Shown: positions 46,106 through 54,235 of the stretch, piece by piece
How the letters are laid out: each line of letters starts with the position of its first letter
Numbering within the stretch: the stretch's first letter is position 1
Source: Parasulfuritortus sp036391875
GTDB taxonomy: Bacteria > Pseudomonadota > Gammaproteobacteria > Burkholderiales > Thiobacillaceae
Assembly (NCBI GenBank): GCA_036391875.1
Contig: DASVZA010000018.1
Coordinates: forward strand, 1-64,000
DNA: 64,000 bases
Reading direction: 5' to 3'
Position numbers and translations under genes: made by a program
The notes under the pieces: model-generated
Told to the model about the DNA's origin: nothing
The model's input: only the letters and a program-made list of their open reading frames with translations
The model's database searches: none

Positions 46106-46117
46106 GCCGCAGGGGGC

Positions 46118-46918
46118 TCAGGCCTTTCGGCCGGCGCTGTAGTCCATGAGCAGCGGCGTCTGTCTGGCCAGCGCCTTGTCGACCAGCCCGGGCAGGATGG
46201 CGTTGAGCCGGGCGAAGAAGCTTTCCGGGAAGCCCAGGTAGGCCTCGCTCCGTTCCTGCTCGATGGCCCGCACGATGGCCCGGGCCACCGGTTCGGGCTC
46301 GTCCATGTGCATCATGCCCCGGGCCGCCATCTCGTGGACCACCGGCGGATTCAGCCGGGTATTCACCGCCCGCGGCGCGACGTAGGTCACGCCGACCCCG
46401 GTGCCGGCCAGTTCCCGGCGCAAGGCCTGGGAATAGCCGCGCAGCGCGAACTTGGTGGCCGAGTAGGCGGTGAAGAGCGGGAAACCGATGCTGCCGAAGG
46501 TCGAGCCGACGTTGACGATGCGGCCGTGGCCGCGCTCCAGCATGCCGGGCAGCAAGCTGCGCGCCAGTTGCATGGGCGCTTCCAGGTTGACCTGGATCAT
46601 GCGCTGCAGCATGGCCGGGTCCTGCTCCTGGAAGGGCCGGAAATCGAGTACGCCGGCCAGGTTGATCAGCACGTCGACGCCGCCCCAGGCCCGCTCCAGG
46701 CTATGCACGGCCTGGCTCCGCTGTTCGCCCTGGGCGACGTCGCAGGCCAGGGTGAGCACCTGGCCGTCCTGGCCGTTGGCGGCCTGGTAGCTGTTGCCTT
46801 CGCCTTGCCGGACCAGCCGGCACAGGCGGGCGCCCTTGGCCGCGAGCAGGTCGCCCAGGATGCGGCCGATGCCGCCGTTGGCGCCGGTCAGGAGGATGCG
46901 TTGGTCGCGCAGTTCCAT
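46118..46918 (-). CDS. Short-chain dehydrogenase/reductase (last gene of the hemolysin-HDO operon)
   Basis: A 266-residue classical SDR. The cofactor motif is LLTGANGGIGRILG, followed by the NLAG motif, and the catalytic Ser-Tyr-Lys set lies in NVGSTFGSIGF and YSATKFALRGY. It should oxidise or reduce an alcohol/carbonyl with NAD(P)H. It starts one base after the TPR-like gene and completes a five-gene operon. Confidence 0.92.
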   Translation of the reverse strand: MELRDQRILLTGANGGIGRILGDLLAAKGARLCRLVRQGEGNSYQAANGQDGQVLTLACDVAQGEQRSQAVHSLERAWGGVDVLINLAGVLDFRPFQEQDPAMLQRMIQVNLEAPMQLARSLLPGMLERGHGRIVNVGSTFGSIGFPLFTAYSATKFALRGYSQALRRELAGTGVGVTYVAPRAVNTRLNPPVVHEMAARGMMHMDEPEPVARAIVRAIEQERSEAYLGFPESFFARLNAILPGLVDKALARQTPLLMDYSAGRKA

Positions 46919-46919
46919 G

Positions 46920-47606
46920 TCAGAGCTCCGCCGCCTTCAGGCTGCCGCCGGCCTTTTCCTTCACTTTGGCCATGAGCGCCGCGATCTCCTGGCGCCGGCC
47001 CTTGTCGGCCAGCGGCCGGTCCGGCCGGGCCGGTGCGGCCCAGGCTTTCTTCAGGGCCTGCATGGCCTCCGGATAGCGGTGCTTGCCGTACAGGAAGTCG
47101 GCGTAGAGATAGTTGGTGTCGATGCCGTCCGGGTCGATCTGCAGGGCGTTCTTGAAGTGGACCTCGGCCTTGTCATCGTCGCCGAAGCCGATCGGCCAGC
47201 CGGGCACCCGATAGTAGAGCGTGCCGAGCGAGGCCTCGGCCGAACCGTGCAGGGCGGCGGGATCGATCTTCTCCGAGGCGAGCAGGTCGGCGCGCGCCTG
47301 CTTGGCCAGGCCGAGCGCGCCCAGGCTGCGTTCGGCGCCGGCCAGCGAGCTGAGGATGATGCCCTGCCAGACCAGCGGCTCGGCGCGGTTCGGGTAGCTC
47401 TTCACCAGGGCGTCTTCCTGCTTCGCCAGGGTCTCGAAGGCGGCGGCCTTCTGATCGGCGGGCAGCGTGTAGTTGATGCGGGCCCAATGTTCCTGGTAGC
47501 CGAGCAGGGCGCGGTCCATGGCGGCGTCGTCGGCCAGGGCGGGGCCGGCGGCCAGGGCGGGGCCGGCGGCCAGGGTCATGGCGAGGGCGGTAAGGATGGT
47601 CTTCAT
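46920..47606 (-). CDS. Secreted TPR-like protein in the hemolysin-HDO operon
   Basis: A 228-residue exported protein. The signal peptide MKTILTALAMTLAAGPALA is lengthened by a repeat (AAGPALAAGPALA). The mature part is helical with TPR-like spacing; DDDKAEVHFKNALQIDPDGI followed by NYLYADFLYGKHRYPEAMQ resembles two TPR units. A partner-binding role in the periplasm is plausible. It has GGAG before its ATG and lies 21 bases after the HDO gene. Confidence 0.75.
   Translation of the reverse strand: MKTILTALAMTLAAGPALAAGPALADDAAMDRALLGYQEHWARINYTLPADQKAAAFETLAKQEDALVKSYPNRAEPLVWQGIILSSLAGAERSLGALGLAKQARADLLASEKIDPAALHGSAEASLGTLYYRVPGWPIGFGDDDKAEVHFKNALQIDPDGIDTNYLYADFLYGKHRYPEAMQALKKAWAAPARPDRPLADKGRRQEIAALMAKVKEKAGGSLKAAEL
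47532..47575. repeat. 18-base tandem duplication in a signal-peptide coding region
   Basis: GGCCAGGGCGGGGCCGGC occurs twice in tandem (47532-47549, 47550-47567) with a partial third copy. It encodes the repeated AAGPAL in the signal peptide of the TPR-like protein, keeping frame. Confidence 0.9.
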
Positions 47607-47627
47607 GGCAGGGTCTCCTGAGATGGC

Positions 47628-48275
47628 TTAGGGATTGATGGAACGGAAGATGTCGCCGTACAGGCCGAAGAACATGCCGGCGGAGTGGGTCACGGCCGCC
47701 TGTGCTTCGGTGTCGTCCAGGCGGTTGAGCAGGTCTTCCAGGAAGCGGATGTGGTCCTGGTCGACGCTGCCGTGCGAAGTGAGGTAGCGGAAGGCGTCGG
47801 CGGGCAGCTGCAGGCGTTGCTGGATGGCGCCGGCGGCCTGGTGGGCGAGGGCGACGCTGGTGCCTTCCAGGACGTGGACCATGCCGAAGAAGCCGGCCGG
47901 ATTGCCCCGGTCGATGGTGTGGTAGGCATAGGCGACCATGAGCTCGGTGGCCGGCAGCGGACGGCTCTGGCGCACCGCGTCCGGGTCGCCGCCGGCGGCG
48001 GCGATGTCGTCCAGGATCCATTCCTCGTGGCCGATCTCCTCCTCGATGTAGCGGGCGACCGCCTCGCGCAGCCAGCCGAGCCGTTCCGGCAGGCGGGCGC
48101 CGCAGGCCATGAGCAGCGGCACCGTGTGCTTGACGTGGTGGTAGGCCTGGCCGAGGAAGGCCAGGTACTCGTCGCGGCTGACGTCGCCGGCCAGGGCGCG
48201 GCGGATGATCGGCACCGCCTGCAGGCCGGCGCGTTCGGTTGCGGTGGCGGCGATCAGTCGGTCATAGAAAGGCAT
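47628..48275 (-). CDS. Haem-oxygenase-like diiron oxidase (TenA/UndA-type, HDO)
   Basis: A 215-residue all-helical protein of the TenA/PqqC-like superfamily. The metal ligands expected of diiron members are visible: Glu80-x2-His83 (EEEIGHEEW), Glu137 (VLEGTS), and His168-x3-Asp172-x2-His175 (HGSVDQDHIRF). UndA, which turns fatty acids into terminal alkenes, and related oxidases use this set, whereas thiaminase-type TenA does not. Many databases would call it a TenA-family regulator. It has GAGGAGA before the ATG and overlaps the ligase gene by 14 bases, suggesting that it acts on an acyl product of the operon. Confidence 0.82.
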   Translation of the reverse strand: MPFYDRLIAATATERAGLQAVPIIRRALAGDVSRDEYLAFLGQAYHHVKHTVPLLMACGARLPERLGWLREAVARYIEEEIGHEEWILDDIAAAGGDPDAVRQSRPLPATELMVAYAYHTIDRGNPAGFFGMVHVLEGTSVALAHQAAGAIQQRLQLPADAFRYLTSHGSVDQDHIRFLEDLLNRLDDTEAQAAVTHSAGMFFGLYGDIFRSINP

Positions 48276-49758
48276 GGTTCTCCTCGGTCGAATAAAGTTG
48301 CTCGATGCGCTCCCGGTAGTGGCCGTGGATGGCCTCGCGCCGGATGCAGCCGGTCCGGCCGGCCTGGCCGTTGCCGGGCGTGAAGGGCTGGTCCGCGGCG
48401 ATCCAGCCGCCGATCCGGGCGTAGTCTGGCAATTGTCCGTTGACGGTGGCCACGGCCTGGTTCAATTCGTGGGGCGCGATGCCGGGGCGCGGCACCAGGA
48501 TCGCCACGTTGAACGGCCGGCCCTCGCCGTAGGCCGCCGCCTGGGCGATGTAGGGGTGGCCGGCCAGCGCGCCCTCGAGCCATTCCGGCGCCACGTTGCG
48601 GCCGAACGCGGTGCAATAGACCGTCTTCTTCCGGCCGGTCAGGAACAGGTAGCCGTCCGGGTCGAGATAACCCAGGTCGCCGGTATGCCATGCCGTTTCG
48701 CCGGCCGGGCCGGCGTCGCCCAGATAGCCCAGGAACAGCCGGCCCTGGACGACCACTTCGCCGTCGTCGGCGATCCGCACCTGGACATGGGGCAGCGGCC
48801 GGCCGACGCTGCCTTGCCGTTCGGCGCCGGGCAGGTTGAGGCAGGCGACCGAGCCGGCTTCGGACAGGCCGAAGCCCTGGAACACAGGCAGGCCGAACAG
48901 GCGGGCCTGCTGCAGCAGCGATTCGGGGACCGGTGCGCCGCCGACGGCGATGAAGCGCAGCGTGACCGGGGCCGGCAGGCCGGCCAGGATGCCGCCGACG
49001 ATCGCCTTGAGCAGTTGCGGGACCAGCACCGCGACGGTGGGGGCGGCCCGCCGGATGGCGGCGAACAGCGTTTCGACCTGCAGGCCCGAGGAGCCGGACA
49101 GGCCGCATTCGGCCAGGCTCGGCACCTGGGCCAGGGCGCCGCTGCGCAGCGGTGCGTAGAGGCCGGCGATGTTTTCCAGCAGGGTGGACAGGGGCAGCAG
49201 CGACAGGCAGCGGTCGGCGGGCGAGGCCCCGACCGCGTCGCACAGTGCGGCGGTGACCGTCTCGACGGTGGCGGCGGACAGGCAGACGCCCTTGGGTTGG
49301 CCGGTGGTGCCCGAGGTGTAGGTCACCTTGGCGGTGCCGACGGGCAGGGCCGGCGCCGGTCCGGAAGGCTGCGGCCGGAACAGGGCGAGGCTCCGGCCGG
49401 CCACTTCCAGCGGCGTGGCCGCAGCGTCGCCGAGCAGGGCCGCCAGCCGCTCGGGCCGGTCGGTCACGATCCGGTCCAGGCCGGCATCGCCGATCAGGTG
49501 CTGCAACTGGTCGTCGGAGAAGAATCCGGGCATGGGCACGCAGACCGCGCCACGCTGCAGGATGGCCAGATCGAGGCAGGCCCAGGGCAGGCCGTTGTCG
49601 AGCAGCAGGCCGATCCGTTCGCCGTCCAGCGCCGTGGCCAGACGGTCGAGTTCGCGCGCCAGTCCGGCGTAGTCCAGAGTGCCGATCTCATCGCGCAGGG
49701 CGGCGGCGTCCGGCCGTTGTCCGGCGTGACGCCGGATGTGTTCCAGGATGGTCGTCAT
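48262..49758 (-). CDS. AMP-dependent acyl ligase with altered catalytic lysine motif
   Basis: A 498-residue ANL-superfamily enzyme: P-loop YTSGTTGQPKGV, FQGFGLSEAGSVA, and the hinge region WHTGDLGYLDPDGYLFLTGRKK. It should activate a carboxylic acid as acyl-AMP. At the C-terminus the expected TGKIRR, whose lysine drives adenylation, reads TGCIRR. The start overlaps the previous stop (ATGA). Placed between the hemolysin-family and HDO genes it likely provides or uses an activated fatty acid. Confidence 0.88.
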   Translation of the reverse strand: MTTILEHIRRHAGQRPDAAALRDEIGTLDYAGLARELDRLATALDGERIGLLLDNGLPWACLDLAILQRGAVCVPMPGFFSDDQLQHLIGDAGLDRIVTDRPERLAALLGDAAATPLEVAGRSLALFRPQPSGPAPALPVGTAKVTYTSGTTGQPKGVCLSAATVETVTAALCDAVGASPADRCLSLLPLSTLLENIAGLYAPLRSGALAQVPSLAECGLSGSSGLQVETLFAAIRRAAPTVAVLVPQLLKAIVGGILAGLPAPVTLRFIAVGGAPVPESLLQQARLFGLPVFQGFGLSEAGSVACLNLPGAERQGSVGRPLPHVQVRIADDGEVVVQGRLFLGYLGDAGPAGETAWHTGDLGYLDPDGYLFLTGRKKTVYCTAFGRNVAPEWLEGALAGHPYIAQAAAYGEGRPFNVAILVPRPGIAPHELNQAVATVNGQLPDYARIGGWIAADQPFTPGNGQAGRTGCIRREAIHGHYRERIEQLYSTEENHAFL

Positions 49759-50489
49759 GGCCGGCCTCCGGCCGCCCGGGCCACCGGTACCAGCCGTTCC
49801 GCCGCGATGTCGTTGCCCAGCGCTTGGGCGGCGTGCAGCAGGCGTTGCAGGTTGGGTCGGCGCTGGACGGTACCGTGCAGCTTGCGGCAGCCGGCGTGGA
49901 TGTCGCCCAGGTAGACCATCGGTCCGCCGTCGTAGTAGCGGCCCCAGGCCGCGCCCCGGTCAGGCAGCCGGCTCGGGTCGGCCACCGCCAGCGGCAGCGG
50001 TTTCAGGCCGAGCCGACTGAAGGCGTTGGCCAGCGGCCGGATCGCCGTGAACAGCACCCAGCGGTAGCCTGCCGCGGCCAGGAAGGCGGTGCTGGCCGAG
50101 ATGATCCAGCGGGCCTGGCCGGGATCGTCGATCGCCAGGTTGCCGACTTCGACCATTTCGGCGCGTTCGATCGTCTCGCCCAGGCGGGCCGAGGCCAGGG
50201 CCTGGGCGGGTTGATCCAGGTATTGCTCGCAGAACAGGTCGTGCGCGCCGGCGTCGCGGTAGCCGAGCGCGGCGCCCAGCCGGCCTTCGATGTCGAAGCG
50301 GAGCAGTTCCGGATGGAAGGCCGATACTTCGGCGCCGTGGCTCCGGCGGAAGGCCTGGCCGATGAAGTCCTGGGTATCGGGCCGGGCCGGGTGCCGGGGG
50401 CCGATGTGCTGCAGCGCGATGGCATTGGCCGGGTCGGCCAGCAGGGGGTCGATGCCGTGTTCGACGAAGGGTGAGCCGGTGGTGATCAT
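49755..50489 (-). CDS. Thermostable-hemolysin family protein (T_hemolysin)
   Basis: A 244-residue protein resembling the thermostable hemolysin (delta-VPH) family of Vibrio: RHPARPDTQDFIGQAFRRSHGAEV, then CEQYLDQPAQALAS, ERAEMVEVGNLA and a GRYYDGGPMVYLGDI segment. The family looks like a GNAT or autoinducer-synthase-type acyltransferase fold rather than a pore-former, so acyl transfer is a reasonable guess. The start at 50489 gives the family N-terminus; upstream 14 codons are unsupported. It is the first gene of the operon and has a sigma-54-like promoter. Confidence 0.78.
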   Translation of the reverse strand: MITTGSPFVEHGIDPLLADPANAIALQHIGPRHPARPDTQDFIGQAFRRSHGAEVSAFHPELLRFDIEGRLGAALGYRDAGAHDLFCEQYLDQPAQALASARLGETIERAEMVEVGNLAIDDPGQARWIISASTAFLAAAGYRWVLFTAIRPLANAFSRLGLKPLPLAVADPSRLPDRGAAWGRYYDGGPMVYLGDIHAGCRKLHGTVQRRPNLQRLLHAAQALGNDIAAERLVPVARAAGGRP

Positions 50490-50523
50490 GGGCAGGTCCC
50501 GTTGAAGGAGTCGGGAGCTACTC

Positions 50524-50539
50524 AGCGACAACCGTGCCA
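50524..50539 (-). promoter_or_regulatory. Sigma-54-like promoter of the hemolysin-HDO operon
   Basis: On the minus strand TGGCACGGTTGTCGCT fits TGGCAC-N5-TTGC with one mismatch. The predicted start would leave a leader of about 25 bases before the ATG. The region upstream (50540-50640) is AT-rich and also has the palindrome GCCTG-CA-CAGGC near 50635. Confidence 0.6.
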
Positions 50540-50642
50540 GCTTTATATCTATGTGTTTATTAAGGTTTTTGCTCGAAATATGGGCGATCGGAGCGCCTGC
50601 AAATTTCGGGAGTGCGCAAAAATTGTATACAGCCTGTGCAGG

Positions 50643-51134
50643 CTATTCGGCTTTGCCCGGGCTGTCGCACAACTGATGGATGGCGCCCGCCAGTTCGGCC
50701 GGCACCGGCAGCCGGGCCACCACGTGGACCCGGCTGTCCGCCCGGCAGGTGGCGACGTAGCCGATCGCGCCCGGCGTCTCGGCCACGAAGCGCAGCATCG
50801 ATTCCTCGGAATGGACCGTGTAGGGCGGCGAGATGCCGTGGAAATAGCGTTCGCTCCAGTAGCGCTGCAGTTCCTCCGGCCGCTCGCCGAGCAGGCTGAG
50901 GGAGAAGGCGATGCGCAGCGGCTCGGTGGAGGACAGGTTGAGCGGCACCAGGGCGGCGCGCTCGTCGTCGACCTGGATGCGCCTGAGGAAGATGTCCTCC
51001 AGGTTGGCCCGGTCGAAGGCGATGTGGGGCGGGCTCTTGCCGACGATGACGGCGATGGCGTCGTCGGCCCGCGCCGGCCCGGCGAGGATGCCGCCTGCCA
51101 GCAGGACGAGAAGGAAATGCCTGGCGCTCGGCAT
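50643..51134 (-). CDS. PstS-like periplasmic substrate-binding protein (short form)
   Basis: A 163-residue exported protein with signal peptide (HFLLVLLAGGILAGPARA, residues 6-23). The mature part (IAVIVGKSPPHIAFDRANLE, then FVAETPGAIGYVA) matches short single-lobe versions of phosphate-binding proteins. No permease genes are adjacent. It follows the porin gene by eight bases, so the two form an operon, perhaps capturing an oxyanion or serving as the ligand-bearing partner of the neighbouring kinase. Confidence 0.75.
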   Translation of the reverse strand: MPSARHFLLVLLAGGILAGPARADDAIAVIVGKSPPHIAFDRANLEDIFLRRIQVDDERAALVPLNLSSTEPLRIAFSLSLLGERPEELQRYWSERYFHGISPPYTVHSEESMLRFVAETPGAIGYVATCRADSRVHVVARLPVPAELAGAIHQLCDSPGKAE

Positions 51135-51142
51135 GTCCGTCC

Positions 51143-52249
51143 TCAAAACAGGACCGCCACCGAGAACAGCCAGCCGTCCGGCGCCAGGCGCTCCTCGCCG
51201 CGCGACTCGCGCCGCTCCAGCTTGATCGAGAAGGGCGGCGTCGGCCGGTAGGTGATGCCCAGGCTGGTGCTGTCGACCGGCCGGTCGAACAGCTCGGCCT
51301 TGTAGCGCTCGTGCAGGACGATGCCGTAGAAGGCATGGCCGAGCGGCACGACCGCTTGGACGAAGCCGCCCCATTCGCTCAGACCGCCGCCGTCGTCCTT
51401 GCGGTAGACCGCTTCGCCCGAGAATTCGTAGTCGTCGACGGTGTAGAACAGGTCGGCGCCGACCAGGTTCTTGTAGCCGGGCCGATCCTTGAGTTCGAAG
51501 CGGCCGGCCGAGACGCCGGCCAGGAAGTCGTCGTCGAAGCTGCGGTATTGCAGCCTGGCGCCGCCGCCGTGGCGGAACGAGCTGGGCGGATTGGGCTGGA
51601 CGCTCAGGTCCATGAAGGTCTTCTCGTGGCCTTCGCTGGGGTCGAGCCCGGCCGTGTCGTCAAGGTAGAGCTGATAGTCGACGGCCGAGCGGCCGACCGG
51701 CCAACTGCCGTAGAGCTGTGCGCCGGAAGCGTTCTTGGCGAAGGCGGCCGAGGTGGTCAGCGGCCGCGACACGGTCCAGACCAGCGGGTCGGCGTGGATC
51801 TGGTTCCAGCGCCCGACCGGGGTCAGGAACTTGCCCAGGCGCAGGGTGGTCCGGGCGGCCAGATTGTGGTCGAAATAGAAGCGCTCGAAATCGAGATCGA
51901 TGTCCTTCGAACTCAGTCCGTCGCGGCTGATGGTGACCGGCGTGCTCAGTTCGACCTCGGTGAAGAAATGCCAGTCCGGGCGCAGGTCGCCGTGCAGGAA
52001 CAGGCTCAAGTCCTGGAGTGTGGCCTGGCTTTTCTCGCCTTCCAGGGCATTGGCCTGGATGCTGAGATAGCCGCCGGCGGTCAGGCCGAGGATGGGCAGG
52101 CGGTAGCCCTGGCCGAGCGTGTAGGGCGCGGCCTGGACGAGCCCGGGCAGCGCCAGCAGGATGCCCAGAGCGGCCGTGCGCAAGGCGCGCCGGATAGCGG
52201 TCGGCACCGGACCGGCGCGGCTCGGATTGGGGCAATTCGGGGCTGGCAC
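51143..52249 (-). CDS. Outer-membrane porin-like beta-barrel protein
   Basis: A 368-residue exported protein. The signal peptide spans about residues 20-40 (RRALRTAALGILLALPGLVQA region), and the rest alternates polar and hydrophobic residues and ends in an aromatic residue (LFSVAVLF), typical of outer-membrane barrels. DFERFYFDHNLAARTTLRLG and GKFLTPVGRWNQ resemble porins related to the phosphate-selective O/P group. The GTG start has GGAG upstream. It is divergent from the kinase gene. Confidence 0.82.
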   Translation of the reverse strand: MPAPNCPNPSRAGPVPTAIRRALRTAALGILLALPGLVQAAPYTLGQGYRLPILGLTAGGYLSIQANALEGEKSQATLQDLSLFLHGDLRPDWHFFTEVELSTPVTISRDGLSSKDIDLDFERFYFDHNLAARTTLRLGKFLTPVGRWNQIHADPLVWTVSRPLTTSAAFAKNASGAQLYGSWPVGRSAVDYQLYLDDTAGLDPSEGHEKTFMDLSVQPNPPSSFRHGGGARLQYRSFDDDFLAGVSAGRFELKDRPGYKNLVGADLFYTVDDYEFSGEAVYRKDDGGGLSEWGGFVQAVVPLGHAFYGIVLHERYKAELFDRPVDSTSLGITYRPTPPFSIKLERRESRGEERLAPDGWLFSVAVLF

Positions 52250-52429
52250 GCTATGATCTCCGCTTGTCTGGATAAGGATCTTCGCAACGATGGCTGATAG
52301 TCATACCCAGGCTCCGACCGGCCGACGGGCAGCGTGGTTCGGGGCGGAGCCGGGGGCTCGGGTGGCGGCAGTGTACAGCAAGCCGGTTTTGGCCGACGGC
52401 CGCCCCGTGGCCGCCCGGAAGGTGTCGCG

Positions 52430-54235
52430 TTGACCGGCGCCGGACGCACTATCACCATCCGGGCCGCCATCTTGCGGGGCTCGCTGGCCCTGGTCCTGGT
52501 GGCCATCGTGCTGAGCGGCAGCCTGTCGTTCATCGAGTTCCGCCGGGCCCTGCAGTCCGAGATCGCGCGCAACCTGGGCAACAGCGCCTCGGGCCTGCTG
52601 GAGCGGATCGACGTGTTCTTCTTCGAACGGTTGGAAGACCTGCGCGAATGGCGTCAGGTGGAACTGCTGCAGGACATCCAGGTGGGCGACGTCGACAAGC
52701 GCCTGGCCCGCCTGCTCAGCGACCTGCGCGCCGGCCACGGCGACGTCTACAGCGCACTCTATTGCACCAACCTGCAGGGCCGCATCGTCGCCGCCAGCGA
52801 TCCCGCCCTGGTCGGCGTGATGCGCCAGCCGGGTGCGCCGATGCCGACCGCCTACCAGGCCGGCACCGATGTCGTCGTACTGGAACAGACTGCCGCGAAT
52901 ACCCCGGAAGGCGCCGGCCGCTTCGTGTTGCGCACCACCGTGCCGGGCATGTTCGGCACCGGCGACGTGGGCTACCTGTACGCCGTCCTCAACTGGCGGG
53001 TGGTGCGCCGCTTCCTGGCCGACGACATCGCCGACAGCGAACGCACGGCGCTGCTGCTCGATACCGGCGACCGGGTGATCGCCGCTTCCGGCCCCCTGGC
53101 CGTCACGCTGGACCGCCAGACCTTCCGCCTGCCGCGCGATGCCTGGGCGACGGACCGGCCGCGCATCAAGATCCGCTCCGGCGAGATCGCCGGCGCCGGC
53201 GATCTGCTGGTCGGCGCCGCCGCTTCGCCCGGCTACCAGGGCTTTTCCGGCTTCGGCTGGCACATGCTGGTGGTGGAACCGACCCGGGTCGCCTTCGCCC
53301 CGGTCTGGCGCCTGGCCTGGGTCATCCTGGCCGGCCTGCTGTTCAGCCTGGCGGTGGCCGGCTGGCTGTCGATCCGCTTTTCCAGGCGACTGGCCTCGCC
53401 CATCGCCGGGTTGACCGAGTTCGCCCGCAATTTCCGGCGTGGCCAGAGCCGCGAGCCGCCCGCGATCGAGACCGGCATCAGCGAGGTGGGCGAACTCAAC
53501 CGGGCCTTCGGCGAGATGGTCGAGGCGCTGGACCGCTCCCGCGAACAGCTGGTGCGGGCCGGCAAGCTGGCCGTGGTCGGCGAGATGGCGGCCATCATGG
53601 CGCACGAGGTGCGCACGCCGCTCGGCATCCTCAAGTCGTCGGCCCAGATGCTGGAGCGGCGCCCGGACCTGTCGCCGCAGGACCGGGAGCTGACCGGCTT
53701 CATCGTCAGCGAGACGGACCGCTTGAATCGCCTGGTCACCACCCTGCTCGAATGCGCCGCGCCGCGCCTGCCCCAGTTTCAGCCGCACGATCTGCACGAC
53801 ATCGTCCGCCACGTCCTCGCCCTGGTCGGCGGCAAGGCCGAGAAGAAGAACATCGCCATCGAAACCGATCTGGCGGCGCAGCAGTCGATCCTCGACTGCG
53901 ACCGGGAGCAGATGATCCAGGTGTTCCTCAATCTGGTCATCAACGCCATCCAGCACGTGCCGGACGGCGGCCGGATCCGCATCGTCAGCGCGGATGCCGG
54001 CGGCGGCATCGAACTGCGGGTGGAGGACGACGGTGCGGGTATCCTGGCGGCCGAGCGGGAACGGGTGTTCGACCCGTTCTTCACCCGCCGCGAGGGCGGC
54101 ATCGGCCTCGGCCTGACCATCGTCCAGCAGATCGTCCAGGCCCACGGCGGCGAGATCGCGGTGACCGAGTCCGCGCTGGGCGGTGCCGCATTCGAGATCA
54201 ACTTCATGCCTGAACGGAAAGGGGAAGCAAAGTGA
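52430..54235 (+). CDS. Membrane sensor histidine kinase paired with a sigma-54 activator
   Basis: A 601-residue kinase with a first membrane helix near residues 12-35, a large periplasmic sensor domain to about 285 (Cache-like), a second helix near 290-312, HAMP, H-box AAIMAHEVRTPLGILKSSAQ, and an ATPase domain with NLVINAIQHVPDGG and GGIGLGLTIVQQIV. The start is TTG 52430 with GGAAGG seven bases upstream. It overlaps the regulator by four bases (GTGA). The ligand may be linked to the adjacent porin and binding protein. Confidence 0.9.
   Translation: MTGAGRTITIRAAILRGSLALVLVAIVLSGSLSFIEFRRALQSEIARNLGNSASGLLERIDVFFFERLEDLREWRQVELLQDIQVGDVDKRLARLLSDLRAGHGDVYSALYCTNLQGRIVAASDPALVGVMRQPGAPMPTAYQAGTDVVVLEQTAANTPEGAGRFVLRTTVPGMFGTGDVGYLYAVLNWRVVRRFLADDIADSERTALLLDTGDRVIAASGPLAVTLDRQTFRLPRDAWATDRPRIKIRSGEIAGAGDLLVGAAASPGYQGFSGFGWHMLVVEPTRVAFAPVWRLAWVILAGLLFSLAVAGWLSIRFSRRLASPIAGLTEFARNFRRGQSREPPAIETGISEVGELNRAFGEMVEALDRSREQLVRAGKLAVVGEMAAIMAHEVRTPLGILKSSAQMLERRPDLSPQDRELTGFIVSETDRLNRLVTTLLECAAPRLPQFQPHDLHDIVRHVLALVGGKAEKKNIAIETDLAAQQSILDCDREQMIQVFLNLVINAIQHVPDGGRIRIVSADAGGGIELRVEDDGAGILAAERERVFDPFFTRREGGIGLGLTIVQQIVQAHGGEIAVTESALGGAAFEINFMPERKGEAK

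Noticed and set aside
47628..48275. Thiaminase TenA or a transcription regulator
   Set aside because: It has the diiron-type Glu/His/Asp ligand set and no thiamine-operon neighbours or DNA-binding domain.
49755..50489. A toxin or hemolysin virulence factor
   Set aside because: The family name is historic. The operon with ligase, oxidase and SDR, and the absence of a signal peptide, point to an intracellular enzyme.
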